From the NCBI GenBank assembly GCA_002354095.1, contig DEKX01000045.1, positions 1-56,459 on the forward strand: a DNA stretch of 56,459 nucleotides, written 5' to 3'. This document shows positions 18,301-28,229 of the stretch, in pieces. Source of the stretch: Prevotella sp. UBA2711 (GTDB taxonomy: Bacteria > Bacteroidota > Bacteroidia > Bacteroidales > Bacteroidaceae). Numbering within the stretch: position 1 is the stretch's first letter; every line of letters begins with the position of its first letter. Made by a program: the position numbers and the translations under genes. The notes below the pieces were generated by a model, which searched no databases, was not told where the DNA came from, and saw nothing but the letters and a program-made list of their open reading frames with translations.

Positions 18301-18391
18301 AACCAATCGGCGTGGTTGTGGCATCTGGGCTGAGATGGCTGATTCTATTACAATGATTAAAATAACATTACCGAGATATGGAAAATTTTAA
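15302..18391 (+). CDS. Membrane sensor histidine kinase with DUF5112/DUF5113-type sensor regions
   Basis: A 1029-residue protein starting inside the end of eda. It has an N-terminal signal with lipobox-like LLSACSSS and a TPR-like helical sensor region (~20-350). A transmembrane segment (~363-383) and a coiled coil follow. The HATPase domain spans ~520-650, with N box NTLADNARKF, G1 DTGKGM and G2 GHGFGL. Unusually, the kinase domain is followed by a second hydrophobic segment (~655-672), another helical region (~675-815), a third transmembrane segment (~818-838) and a further cytoplasmic domain. This matches the DUF5112/DUF5113 two-component sensors seen in Prevotella. The partner response regulator overlaps its end by 14 bp. 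The location next to eda hints at sensing carbohydrate or cell-envelope state; the signal is unknown. Confidence 0.8.
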   Translation: MWLRLALNLAVIVLLSACSSSDQEAVDKLNSLSYSNHYRNLDSTEVYAHRAIALSSSYKDGHAEALNHLAFVSMARMDYQRADEYLKEAISLTDNQIELFVAEVQQMRLCQRRSRNREFYEHRERAMECRLRINEERASLSERMWHRLIYAESEFAIVNSTYYYYVGLERQSIQALKKINLDELRHDTAQYLNYLYNVGAGGVIVEGSDDEVYQEEIEYLNRCLNISQRYFYPYFEANAKEALSDHLGDVDLAQEALEGFQSYGDIYQIAGAYRTLASCYHAMGDDEHALNYLQQALSDKRINQAPDLVASIREQMSVVYSAMDDKQHSDYNRNIYIDLQEQTRQDRELEARAAMLDQSVTQLNWMMVAVIIAILLLICMLWLFNRVHKREQQHNALDDLLEQKDEEIAVAHLQLEKSERHHLEQRAKVSMVVSIIPLIDRIIHEAKSLENSDSPDNPERFSYIRELTDQINAQNDILTRWIQLRQGELSLHIESFALQPLFDIISRSKAAFNMKGLTLDVQPTQAVVKADQVLTLFMLNTLADNARKFTDKGGSVQIKAEEFADYVELSVVDTGKGMGKQELSQVFNHQVKGGHGFGLMNCKGIIEKYRKISQIFQVCQLSAESEEGRGSRFFFRLPKGILRVLGLVFWLFAFGSVPANSQQQVSLDRAHIFADSAYFSNINGTYSKTLEFADSCLKYLNAHYLQQHPKGQLLMHHLGNASLMPPEIQWLHDSVATNFQIILDIRNESAVAALALHEWELYHYNNKVYTQLFKELSADNTLDDYCRTMQQAQSNKRIAIILLILILMFIIPAYYMLYYRHRLLTRFHKERQQQDHIEMAEDELRRAELEDSKLHVANAVLDNCLSTIKHETMYYPSRIRQLADSGDTQSMLEVASYYRELYGMLSEQALHQVERVNLHLKRVHLYGQDVLGDEHMLHYLFELLKGEVSVEVKDKQYLLFTIRRSDLKLTPEQVNELFTQQTENISYLLCRQIVRDHGEATNRRGCGIWAEMADSITMIKITLPRYGKF

Positions 18392-19094
18392 ACTTATTAT
18401 CGTAGAAGACGTTCCTTTGGAACTGAAAGGAACAGAAGGTATCGTGCGCCATGAGATTCCTGAGGCTGAAATCGTAGGCACAGCTTCTAACGAAGTGGAA
18501 TACTGGCGTCTCATCAAGCAGCAGCAACCTGATTTGGTATTGCTCGACCTTGGCTTGGGCGGCTCTACCACTATCGGTGTGGAAATCTGCCGTCATACCA
18601 AAGAGAGCTATCCACAGGTTAAGGTACTCATTTTCACGGGTGAAATATTGAATGAGAAATTGTGGGTCGATGTACTGGATGCCGGTGCCGACGGTATTAT
18701 CCTCAAAAGCGGCGAACTTCTTACCCGTGCTGATGTTCGTGCCGTCATGGAAGGCAAACAACTGGTATTCAACGAACCTATTCTCCAGAAGATTGTCGAG
18801 CGCTTCAAACATGCGGTTTCCTCGCAGTTGGCTCGCCAGGAAGCCCTCATCAATTACGAGATTGACGAGTACGACGAACGTTTCCTGCGTCATTTGGCTT
18901 TAGGCTATACCAAAGAGCAGATTACCAATCTGCGTGGTATGCCCTTCGGTGTCAAGAGTCTGGAGAAGCGTCAGAACGATTTGGTTCACAAACTCTTTCC
19001 CAACGGTGAAAGTGTAAATGCCACCCGTCTGGTGGTTCGTGCCCTTGAACTTCGTATATTGGATATTGACAATCTCGAACCCGACTCAGAATGA
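18378..19094 (+). CDS. Response regulator with LuxR-like output domain
   Basis: A 238-residue protein. The receiver domain (~5-125) has Glu10/Asp11, phospho-acceptor Asp57 in LVLLDLGLGG, Thr87 and Lys110, all in the expected positions. The C-terminal region (~165-230; FLRHLALGYTKEQITNLRG and following) has a LuxR/FixJ-like helix-turn-helix pattern and corresponds to the DUF5932-type regulators paired with DUF5112 kinases. It overlaps the kinase gene by 14 bp and the following membrane-protein gene by 4 bp (ATGA), so the three form one translationally coupled unit. It should bind DNA when phosphorylated by the upstream kinase; targets are not visible. Confidence 0.85.
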   Translation: MENFKLIIVEDVPLELKGTEGIVRHEIPEAEIVGTASNEVEYWRLIKQQQPDLVLLDLGLGGSTTIGVEICRHTKESYPQVKVLIFTGEILNEKLWVDVLDAGADGIILKSGELLTRADVRAVMEGKQLVFNEPILQKIVERFKHAVSSQLARQEALINYEIDEYDERFLRHLALGYTKEQITNLRGMPFGVKSLEKRQNDLVHKLFPNGESVNATRLVVRALELRILDIDNLEPDSE

Positions 19095-19672
19095 AGAATT
19101 TTTGGCCTCGTCTTGCCCTCGTCCTGTTTGTAGCTGAAGTACTGCTCATACTACTGTCCTGGTTACTCAGTGCAGCACTTCCTGCCAGTGGTGTGCGTTC
19201 TATCCTGTCAGGACAGGGCATCCGTTGGTTCATGGGGCATTTTGGCAACATTCTGGCTACTCCGCAACTCTCATGGCTCCTGTTGGCATCAATAGCGGCA
19301 GGTTGTCTGAAGTGCTGTGGATTGAAAACTGCTAAACTCAACTATCGGGAACGCCGTGCATTATTCATCGGTGGCGCACTGTGGTTAGTATGTCTGGTGT
19401 CTATGGCATTACTGGCTATGATTCCTCATGCCGTTTTGCTCAGTGCCACAGGCGATTTGTGGCCTTCACCATTCTCCTATAGTCTCATTCCTGCACTGTC
19501 GTTCAGCCTCTGTCTGTTCAGCATTGTCTATGGTACTATAGCAGGCACCTTCCAGTCGCTCCGTGATGTTTACAATGCCTTGCTGTATGGCATTCGTTGG
19601 GCTGCACCGCTTTTGCTCTTTTACCTTTTATTCATCCAATTTTATGAGACTTTGATGTTCGTCTTTTTCTAA
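19091..19672 (+). CDS. Uncharacterised polytopic membrane protein
   Basis: A 193-residue hydrophobic protein with about five or six predicted transmembrane segments. A short conserved-looking motif, SGQGIRWFMGHFGNIL, sits between the first and second segments; it is faintly reminiscent of AbgT-type transporters, but the protein is far too short to be a complete one. The start overlaps the response-regulator stop by ATGA, so it is the last gene of the kdgK-eda-kinase-regulator transcription unit. No function is assigned. Confidence 0.6.
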   Translation: MKNFWPRLALVLFVAEVLLILLSWLLSAALPASGVRSILSGQGIRWFMGHFGNILATPQLSWLLLASIAAGCLKCCGLKTAKLNYRERRALFIGGALWLVCLVSMALLAMIPHAVLLSATGDLWPSPFSYSLIPALSFSLCLFSIVYGTIAGTFQSLRDVYNALLYGIRWAAPLLLFYLLFIQFYETLMFVFF

Positions 19673-19689
19673 ACACTCATTTTTAGGTA

Positions 19690-19720
19690 TTGCACGTCAT
19701 CATTTTTCTTCCTACCTTTG
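19690..19720 (+). promoter_or_regulatory. Orphan Bacteroidota-type promoter
   Basis: TTG (19690-19692), a 20-nt spacer and TACCTTTG (19713-19720). There is no open reading frame longer than 5 codons between it and the terminator at 19823-19852, so it appears to drive a short non-coding transcript. Confidence 0.65.
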
Positions 19721-19725
19721 CAAAC

Positions 19726-19852
19726 AGAAAATCATAGCCATTTTAAGGCTTTTGGAAATAATAACTTTTCTCATATGAAGAATAAATCATAAAAGGGTAT
19801 TTGTTTAGTTTAGTTTGAAAAGAAAAAGGCAAGTCGTGAGACCTGCCTTTCT
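19726..19852 (+). ncRNA. Candidate small RNA between the membrane-protein gene and a convergent LolA-like gene
   Basis: A transcript starting about 6 nt after the -7 box and ending at the hairpin terminator would be about 125-130 nt. It contains a small AGCC/GGCT stem near 19736 and a possible 5-codon frame (ATG at 19775), but nothing resembling a protein gene. No known RNA family was recognised. It is antisense to nothing coding in the window. Confidence 0.45.
19823..19852. terminator. Bidirectional rho-independent terminator
   Basis: AAAGGCA (19825-19831) pairs with TGCCTTT (19844-19850), extended by GTC/GAC near a small loop, with A-rich and T-rich flanks. It serves the candidate small RNA on plus and the carB / LolA-like unit on minus (stop at 19858). 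Confidence 0.8.
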
Positions 19853-19857
19853 TCTTG

Positions 19858-20481
19858 TTATTGTCGTTTGTCAACGTATTTATAATCTTTGTATTGCGCT
19901 TGTGGGAATGTAAAGAAGTCGTCTGTAATACCTCCCACCTTGAAGTTGCTGATTTTGATGGTTGTTCTGAAAATACCTACACGCACCCTCACGTTAATAG
20001 GGTAGTGTGTATGGTGATCCAGCAACACACGTGCTTCCTTGATGCCTTTCACGCCCTTCTTCGCCTTCAGCGTAATATAGTAACCCTTTTCCGGATCGTT
20101 TTTGATGCTGTAGGTATAATTGTCGGGCACAAACTTAAATTTCGTGGCATACTTGTCGCGTTCTTCTGAATGGGCATCATAGATGGTTACCGTCTTTTTC
20201 TTACGCTCCAGTCGATAGTATGTCACATCGTCGTTCCACGCAATATACTTTTCGTCAACAAACTTACTCTTCTTACCTTTGTTCCAAATCGTACCCTGAG
20301 TTTTATAAATACCAATGATATTTACCTTATATGTCAGTTGCGAACCTTCAGGACCGAACACCATCTGGTACACTTGGTCAAAAATACGACGTGCCTGCTT
20401 TGCATTAGGAGTTTCCTGTGCCTGCGCCCCCAGTGAGAGACACAGACACAGGAAGAGAGTTAAGCGTTGTATTCCTGCCAT
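19858..20481 (-). CDS. LolA-like periplasmic outer-membrane lipoprotein carrier protein
   Basis: A 207-residue secreted protein with a signal peptide (LTLFLCLCLSLGAQA then QE) and no lipobox. The mature part has the open-barrel pattern of LolA/LolB-type proteins: alternating beta strands with GTIWNKGKKSKFVDEKYIAWNDDVTYYRL, and FTFPQAQYKDYKYVDKR at the end. Members of this LolA-like family in Bacteroidota are proposed to shuttle lipoproteins or related lipids across the periplasm. The start lies 22 bp inside the end of carB on the same strand, so it is probably co-transcribed with carB. Function is by family resemblance only. Confidence 0.65.
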   Translation of the reverse strand: MAGIQRLTLFLCLCLSLGAQAQETPNAKQARRIFDQVYQMVFGPEGSQLTYKVNIIGIYKTQGTIWNKGKKSKFVDEKYIAWNDDVTYYRLERKKKTVTIYDAHSEERDKYATKFKFVPDNYTYSIKNDPEKGYYITLKAKKGVKGIKEARVLLDHHTHYPINVRVRVGIFRTTIKISNFKVGGITDDFFTFPQAQYKDYKYVDKRQ

Positions 20482-23400
20482 GATTTAATCTTGATATCGT
20501 CTTCACTCATGGCTGTAAAGGCTTCAATGAAGGCCTTAGCCAGACGGACATTGGTCATCAGAGGAATATTGTGATCAATGGCACCACGACGAATACGATA
20601 GCCATTTGTCAATTCGCGCTTGGTGTGGTTCTTAGGCACATTCACTATCAGGTCGAACTCATGGTTGGCAATCATATCCATCACCTTGTTCTCACCCTCT
20701 TCATCGGGCCAGCTCACTGCGGTTGCGGCAACACCGTTCTCGTTGAAGAACTTAGCCGTACCAGGTGTAGCATATACCTGATAGCCCTTCTTCACCAACT
20801 GCTGGGCGGGTTCCAACAGGCTTACCTTACCCTTGGCATCACCACTTGAAATCAGTACGCTCTTCTTAGGCAGACGATAGCCGGTTGCAATCAAGGCATT
20901 GAGCATTGCCTCGTTCAGGTCGTCACCCAGACAACCTACCTCACCCGTTGATGACATATCTACACCCAGTACCGGGTCGGCATTCTGCAAACGGGCAAAT
21001 GAGAACTGACTGGCTTTCACACCGATGCGGTCAATATCGAACTCGCTCTTCTCAGGTTTCTGGTATGGAGCATCCAACATAATCTTCGTAGCCGTCTCAA
21101 TGAAGTTGCGTTTCAGAATCTTTGAAACGAAGGGGAATGAACGTGAAGCACGCAGGTTACACTCAATCACCTTCACCTCACGGTTCTTAGCCAGGAACTG
21201 GATGTTGAAAGGACCAGAGATGTTGAGCTCTTTGGCAATCTTACGCGAAATCTTCTTAATCTGACGGATGGTTGAGAAGTAGATGTGCTGAGCAGGGAAC
21301 ACCATGGTGGCGTCACCTGAGTGCACACCGGCATACTCTACATGCTCAGAGATAGCATACTCTACCACTTCGCCCTTATCGGCTACAGCGTCGAACTCAA
21401 TCTCCTTGGTATCGGTCATGAACTTCGAAATCACTACGGGGAATTCCTTGCTGACCTCTGTAGCCATATTCAGGAAACGATGCAGCTCCTCATCGTCATA
21501 GCATACATTCATGGCAGCACCTGAGAGCACGTACGAAGGACGTACCAAGACGGGATAACCTACCTCGTCCACAAACTCCTTCACATCCTCAAACGATGTC
21601 AGCGCTCTCCATGCTGGCTGGTCAATACCCAGTTTGTCGAGCATAGCCGAGAACTTGTCGCGGTTTTCAGCGCGGTCGATGTTCACAGGACTGGTACCCA
21701 GTACAGGCACTCCCTGACGATAGAGTTTCATAGCCAGGTTGTTAGGAATCTGACCACCCACACTCACAATCACGCCACGAGGCTCTTCCAAGTCAATCAC
21801 ATCGAGCACACGCTCCAGCGACAACTCGTCAAAGTACAGGCGGTCGCACATATCATAGTCGGTCGAAACCGTCTCAGGGTTATAGTTAATCATGATAGAC
21901 TTGTAACCCAGTTTACGAGCCGTATTGATGGCATTCACCGAACACCAGTCGAATTCTACGCTCGAACCGATGCGATAGGCACCTGAACCCAATACGATGA
22001 CCGACTTCTCGTTCTTATAATAATTAATGTCGTGCTTAGGCTGATAAGCCTTGCCGTCAGGCTGTGCAAAAGCAGGTGTGTGGGTATAGGTGAAATACAG
22101 ATAGTTTGTCAACTCAGGATGTTCAGAAGCCACCGTTGGAATACGTTTCACTGAAGGCAGGATACCCTTCTGCTTACGATACTGGCGCACCTCAAGATTC
22201 TCCTTCTCCATATTGCCGCTCTGTGGTTTCAGCACGAAGCGGGCAATCTGGAAATCACTGAATCCACACTGCTTCACCTCTAATAACAGAGAGGTTGGCA
22301 CGTCCTCCAAAGCATTGTAGCCCATCAACTGGTGCTTCAGGTCAACAATATGCTTCAAACGCTCCAAGAACCACTTGTCAATCTTGGTCAGTTCCTCGAT
22401 ATGGTCGATGGTGTAACCCTCTTCCAAAGCCTGTGCAATAGCAAAAATACGCAGGTCGGTAGGATTAGCCAGCGCATCCTCCAGATTATCAAACTTGGTA
22501 TGGTCGTTGCCTACGAAACCGTGCATGCCCTGACCAATCATGCGGAGACCCTTCTGAATCATTTCTTCGAACGAACGGCCGATGGACATGATTTCGCCCA
22601 CCGACTTCATGCTCGAACCGATATGACGGCTCACACCGGCAAACTTGGTCAAGTCCCAACGTGGAATCTTACAAATCATATAGTCGAGCGAAGGAGCCAC
22701 GTATGCGGATGAGGTGGTACCCATCTCACCAATCTGGTCGAGGGTATAGCCCAAAGCAATCTTGGCTGCTACGAAGGCCAGAGGATAACCGGTAGCCTTG
22801 GAAGCCAAAGCAGACGAACGGCTCAGACGTGCATTAATCTCGATGATACGGTAGTCGTTGGTCTGTGCGTTGAAAGCAAACTGAATGTTGCACTCACCCA
22901 CAATACCCAGGTGCTTCACACACTTGATGGTGATGTCCTGCAACATCTTCACCTGCTCCTCAGTCAGCGAACAGGTAGGAGCTACAACGATAGACTCACC
23001 GGTGTGAATACCCAGTGGGTCGAAGTTTTCCATCGAGGCTACGGTGAAGCAACGGTCGTTGGCATCACGGATGCACTCAAACTCAATTTCCTTCCATCCC
23101 TTCAGCGATTCCTCTACCAGAATCTGCGGGGCAAAGGTAAAGGCACTCTCAGCCAGTTCTGTGAACGCCTTCTCGTCAGGACAGATACCTGAACCCAGAC
23201 CGCCCAGTGCGTATGCCGAGCGAATCATGATGGGGAATCCGATTTCACGAGCTGCCTTCAAAGCGTCTTCCATATTCTCTACGGCATGACTGACGGGCAC
23301 TTTCAAATCAACTTCAGCCAACTTCTTCACGAAGAGGTCGCGGTCTTCCGTATTCATAATAGCTTCAACGGATGTACCAAGCACTTCCACACCGTACTCC

Positions 23401-23720
23401 TGCAGCACCCCTGTCTGATAGAGTTCCGTACCACAGTTCAGGGCTGTCTGTCCGCCGAAAGCCAGCAGAATACCGTCAGGACGTTCCTTCTTGATGATTT
23501 CTGTGACGAAATGGGTGGTGACAGGTTGGAAATACACCTTGTCGGCAATACCTTCCGAAGTCTGAATGGTTGCAATGTTTGGATTAACCAGTACTGACGA
23601 GATACCCTCTTCACGCAGGGCTTTCAGAGCTTGCGATCCCGAGTAGTCAAACTCGCCTGCTTGTCCGATTTTAAGGGCACCCGAGCCTAATACGAGTACC
23701 TTCTTGAGTTGTTTCTTCAT
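20460..23720 (-). CDS. carB: Carbamoyl-phosphate synthase large subunit
   Basis: A 1086-residue protein of full family length. It has two homologous ATP-grasp halves: the first begins VLVLGSGALKIGQAGEFDYSGSQA, the second VIVLGSGAYRIGSSVEFDWCSVNA near residue 575. A C-terminal MGS-like allosteric domain follows (~945-1086). It forms carbamoyl phosphate from bicarbonate, glutamine-derived ammonia and two ATP, for pyrimidines and arginine. The glutaminase subunit CarA is not in the window. It has its own promoter, divergent from ettA, and overlaps the LolA-like gene downstream by 22 bp. Confidence 0.95.
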   Translation of the reverse strand: MKKQLKKVLVLGSGALKIGQAGEFDYSGSQALKALREEGISSVLVNPNIATIQTSEGIADKVYFQPVTTHFVTEIIKKERPDGILLAFGGQTALNCGTELYQTGVLQEYGVEVLGTSVEAIMNTEDRDLFVKKLAEVDLKVPVSHAVENMEDALKAAREIGFPIMIRSAYALGGLGSGICPDEKAFTELAESAFTFAPQILVEESLKGWKEIEFECIRDANDRCFTVASMENFDPLGIHTGESIVVAPTCSLTEEQVKMLQDITIKCVKHLGIVGECNIQFAFNAQTNDYRIIEINARLSRSSALASKATGYPLAFVAAKIALGYTLDQIGEMGTTSSAYVAPSLDYMICKIPRWDLTKFAGVSRHIGSSMKSVGEIMSIGRSFEEMIQKGLRMIGQGMHGFVGNDHTKFDNLEDALANPTDLRIFAIAQALEEGYTIDHIEELTKIDKWFLERLKHIVDLKHQLMGYNALEDVPTSLLLEVKQCGFSDFQIARFVLKPQSGNMEKENLEVRQYRKQKGILPSVKRIPTVASEHPELTNYLYFTYTHTPAFAQPDGKAYQPKHDINYYKNEKSVIVLGSGAYRIGSSVEFDWCSVNAINTARKLGYKSIMINYNPETVSTDYDMCDRLYFDELSLERVLDVIDLEEPRGVIVSVGGQIPNNLAMKLYRQGVPVLGTSPVNIDRAENRDKFSAMLDKLGIDQPAWRALTSFEDVKEFVDEVGYPVLVRPSYVLSGAAMNVCYDDEELHRFLNMATEVSKEFPVVISKFMTDTKEIEFDAVADKGEVVEYAISEHVEYAGVHSGDATMVFPAQHIYFSTIRQIKKISRKIAKELNISGPFNIQFLAKNREVKVIECNLRASRSFPFVSKILKRNFIETATKIMLDAPYQKPEKSEFDIDRIGVKASQFSFARLQNADPVLGVDMSSTGEVGCLGDDLNEAMLNALIATGYRLPKKSVLISSGDAKGKVSLLEPAQQLVKKGYQVYATPGTAKFFNENGVAATAVSWPDEEGENKVMDMIANHEFDLIVNVPKNHTKRELTNGYRIRRGAIDHNIPLMTNVRLAKAFIEAFTAMSEDDIKIKSWQEYNA

Positions 23721-23758
23721 ATCGTAGATAAAATTTGTGATTGCATCTTTTCGGGTTG

Positions 23759-23789
23759 CAAAGGTACTAATTTTTATGCTAACCGCAAA
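23759..23789 (-). promoter_or_regulatory. carB promoter
   Basis: On the minus strand TTTG (23789-23786), a 19-nt spacer and TACCTTTG (23766-23759) match the Bacteroidota consensus exactly, about 35 nt ahead of the carB start at 23720. Confidence 0.8.
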
Positions 23790-23853
23790 GCATACATCTT
23801 ATAAAAAATACTAATCTGCATCATTTCGGTATGAATATTTGAATTTATTTTCG

Positions 23854-23861
23854 TATCTTTG
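23854..23861 (+). promoter_or_regulatory. ettA -7 element
   Basis: TATCTTTG, 29 bp before the ettA ATG at 23891. No clear TTTG box is visible at the standard spacing. A 10-codon frame starts at 23872 in another frame and overlaps the ettA start. Confidence 0.55.
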
Positions 23862-23890
23862 CAAAAACAAAATGGCAAAATCCTCCTTCT

Positions 23891-25588
<1,698 letters not shown>

Positions 25589-25615
25589 CGACTCGTCAAG
25601 TAATCAAGCAACAAT

Positions 25616-26473
25616 ATGGAAAGAAAACTATTTTGTGAAATATCGCCATTTACCTACCGACTGTCCGTGGAGAAGGAAATTCTGAAACGCCACGTGAAGG
25701 ACTTCTTGAGCAAGATACGGTTCGCCCGCGAACTGCATGACGAGCCGTTGCCCGTTCTCGTCTATGCCCACAAGTCGCTCATTCGTCGCCGACTTGGCAA
25801 TGTCGATATGCAGTTGCAGGAGAATAAGGCCACCAACCTCGCGCTGGCAGTCACCCATATCAATGGCTTGCTCATTCAGCCGGGAGAAACCTTTTCCGTG
25901 TGGAAGCGGATAGGAAGAACCACCAAAAACAAAGGCTATAAAGAGGGACTGACCATTGCGCGTGGAAAACCCTCAAAAGGTATCGGGGGCGGACTCTGTC
26001 AACTCTCCAACCTCATTCACTGGCTTGTATTGCACAGCGAACTGACCATCACCGAACATCACCACCACGACGGGCTCGACCTCTTTCCCGACTTCGGTCG
26101 TCAAATACCCTTTGGCACAGGCACCAGCATATCCTACAACTACATTGATTATCGAGTAAAGAATGAGACCGTCAACACCTACCAACTTCGTCTATGGGTT
26201 GACGGAGAGTATCTTTGTGGTGAACTCCGTGCCGTTGAGCGTCTGCCCCATACCTTCCACATCCATGTCGAGAACGAATACTTCTCTCGGGAAAAGCAGC
26301 CCGCAAAGTACGGGTCATCAGCTACCGACACAGCAGTATATCGGAACGGCGAAGTTTATCGCGACATTATTGACCGCTCCACAGGCCGCATCATCGACTC
26401 TCAACTTATCCGCACCAATCACGCCAAAGTCATGTACGACGTTCCACCATCCCTCCCCATACGGGAAGATTAA
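25616..26473 (+). CDS. VanW-family protein
   Basis: A 285-residue protein with no signal peptide. The central VanW domain is clear: LLIQPGETFSVWKRIGRTTKNKGYKEG and GIGGGLCQLSNLIHWLVLHS, with the conserved GGGxCQ motif, then ITEHHHHDGLDLFPDFGRQIPFGTG. VanW was named in vancomycin-resistance clusters but its biochemical role is unknown, and most members, like this one, are not linked to resistance genes. It follows ettA by 27 nt and is probably co-transcribed. It converges on the aldo/keto reductase, with 47 bp between the stops. Confidence 0.85.
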   Translation: MERKLFCEISPFTYRLSVEKEILKRHVKDFLSKIRFARELHDEPLPVLVYAHKSLIRRRLGNVDMQLQENKATNLALAVTHINGLLIQPGETFSVWKRIGRTTKNKGYKEGLTIARGKPSKGIGGGLCQLSNLIHWLVLHSELTITEHHHHDGLDLFPDFGRQIPFGTGTSISYNYIDYRVKNETVNTYQLRLWVDGEYLCGELRAVERLPHTFHIHVENEYFSREKQPAKYGSSATDTAVYRNGEVYRDIIDRSTGRIIDSQLIRTNHAKVMYDVPPSLPIRED

Positions 26474-26520
26474 ATCCGTAGTTGCCTGGGCCTAAAAAAT
26501 AAATGAAACAAATCATTGAA

Positions 26521-27642
26521 TTACTCTAAAGTCTTTACGACATCCTCTAACAAACGGATGATAGGAAGATGTTGAGGACACATTTCCTCACATTGCCCAC
26601 ATTGAATACACGATGACGCCTTGGCACCGCCAGGGCGCCATCCGTAATCATTGCGCGCCTCCTGAAGATTCCCGTACATCTTGTAAGCATTCATCACGGC
26701 GAAAATTTCGGGAATATGAATACCCATAGGACAGCCAGGCGTGCAGTAATGACAGGCAGTGCAGGCAATATTGTCAAAATGCTTGGAGGCACTGACAGCC
26801 TGCTCTATAACCTGTTGCTCTTCCACATTCAGCGGTTGGAAATGTCGCATGAAAGACAGGTTGTCTTCCATCTGCTCCAAGGTTGACATACCACTCAACA
26901 CCATCATCACGTTAGGCAACGAAGCCACAAAACGGATAGCCCACGAGGCAGGTGACGCTTGCGGATTGGCATGAAGAAGAATGTCACGAACCGACTGGGG
27001 AGGATTAGCCAGTTTGCCGCCCTTGACAGGCTCCATTACAATGACAGGAACACCGTGACGCGTAGCAATCTCATAACACTTTCGGGAACAGATGATAGGG
27101 TCATCCCAATCAGTATAGTTAATCTGCAGTTGCACGAACTCCGCATCAGGATGGTCGTTGAGCAGCTGCTCAAGACGTTCGGGACTGGAATGGAAGGAGA
27201 ACCCGTAATGGCGGATAAGCCCCTCAGCCTTCAGTTGTTTCATGTACTCCCAGATACCATACCGATTGAAAGTATCATGATTACCCTCATCAATACCATG
27301 CAGCAGATAGAAATCAAAGTATCCGGCTCCTGTCCGTTCAAGACTCACATAAATCTCATTCTTGGCTTCAGCCTCGTTTTTGCAGGCAAACGAGGAAGCA
27401 TTAAGTTTGTCGGCCAGATAATAACTCTCACGCGGATACCGATCACAGAGAATAGCCTTAGCAGCCACCTCACTACCCTCGTAGATGAGGGCTGTATCAA
27501 AATATCTGCCTCCCGCGTTGATGTAGGCATCCACCATCTTTTTAGATTGCTCAATATCTATATTCTCCGTTCCAGAAATCCTGGGCAGTCGCATCAGGCC
27601 AAATCCTAACTTAATGCTGTCTTCTATCAAAGCCGTCTTCAT
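26521..27642 (-). CDS. Aldo/keto reductase with C-terminal 4Fe-4S ferredoxin-type domain
   Basis: A 373-residue protein. Residues 1-~275 form the NADPH-dependent aldo/keto reductase barrel: LGFGLMRLP at the start, the catalytic Asp/Tyr in FDTALIYEGSE, Lys in LADKLNA and the His region FYLLHGI. The last ~90 residues carry two cysteine clusters, CTACHYCTPGCPMGI and CIQCGQCEEMCPQ, typical of ferredoxin-like domains that could bind [4Fe-4S]. This architecture is common in anaerobes and is predicted to pass electrons between a carbonyl substrate, NAD(P)H and an iron-sulfur centre; the substrate is unknown. Monocistronic by position. Confidence 0.85.
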   Translation of the reverse strand: MKTALIEDSIKLGFGLMRLPRISGTENIDIEQSKKMVDAYINAGGRYFDTALIYEGSEVAAKAILCDRYPRESYYLADKLNASSFACKNEAEAKNEIYVSLERTGAGYFDFYLLHGIDEGNHDTFNRYGIWEYMKQLKAEGLIRHYGFSFHSSPERLEQLLNDHPDAEFVQLQINYTDWDDPIICSRKCYEIATRHGVPVIVMEPVKGGKLANPPQSVRDILLHANPQASPASWAIRFVASLPNVMMVLSGMSTLEQMEDNLSFMRHFQPLNVEEQQVIEQAVSASKHFDNIACTACHYCTPGCPMGIHIPEIFAVMNAYKMYGNLQEARNDYGWRPGGAKASSCIQCGQCEEMCPQHLPIIRLLEDVVKTLE

Positions 27643-28036
27643 AACTCCGTATAAATTTCGTTGTTTTATATTTTTGCCGTAAAGTTACAAAGAATTTTTG
27701 AAATATCAGCTTTACCACAAATAAAATTAATAAAGTAACATTTAACCTCACGGCGTTGGGCGATAACTTTAATTGCCATTGTTTGCAATAAATTTTGATA
27801 GTTAATAATAAGTTAGTTGCTGTCGCGCGGCTGGCGGATATTCGAAGAAAATTTTGCTACCATTAATGCGCGCAATTTCTAGACTTAATACTCGCAATTT
27901 TTCTCCTTAATCCCCGTGGTCACATCCCTTTTCGGTTGACAATGCAAAAGTACGAAAATTTCATGACCCCCACCAAATTTCAAGGGGTCAGAATTTACAC
28001 TTTTGAGCACCCAAATTTGCATTTTTTATATAGCAC
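27643..28036. other. Non-coding, AT-rich boundary region with a small hairpin
   Basis: No gene is supported here. A hairpin TGACCCC (27964-27970) / GGGGTCA (27984-27990) with a 13-nt loop is visible. The stretch leads into the inverted repeat at 28037-28199 and separates the housekeeping genes from the defence island. Confidence 0.5.
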
Positions 28037-28199
28037 CTTACACCTTACAGATTACAGTTATTTTTTTTTTTTGAAATTACTGTCATTTATAGCTATATTA
28101 TATATTACTATATATATAATATATATATTATATATATAGTAAAAATTTTACACCACCTTGAAAATCAATTTCAAAAAACTGTAATCTGTAAGGTGTAAG
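28037..28199. repeat. Long inverted repeat with AT-alternating centre
   Basis: The left arm (28037-28078) and right arm (28167-28199) are inverted copies sharing CTTACACCTTACAGATTAC, then CAGTT and GAAATT. They differ mainly by a longer poly-T tract in the left arm (12 Ts, 28061-28072). The ~88-bp centre is mostly alternating TA/AT, itself partly palindromic. The structure would form a very large cruciform or RNA hairpin and resembles a MITE-like or non-autonomous element. No flanking target duplication was identified by eye. Confidence 0.7.
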
Positions 28200-28229
28200 A
28201 TTTTGCAAGGTTATAGCTGAGCGTCTTTG

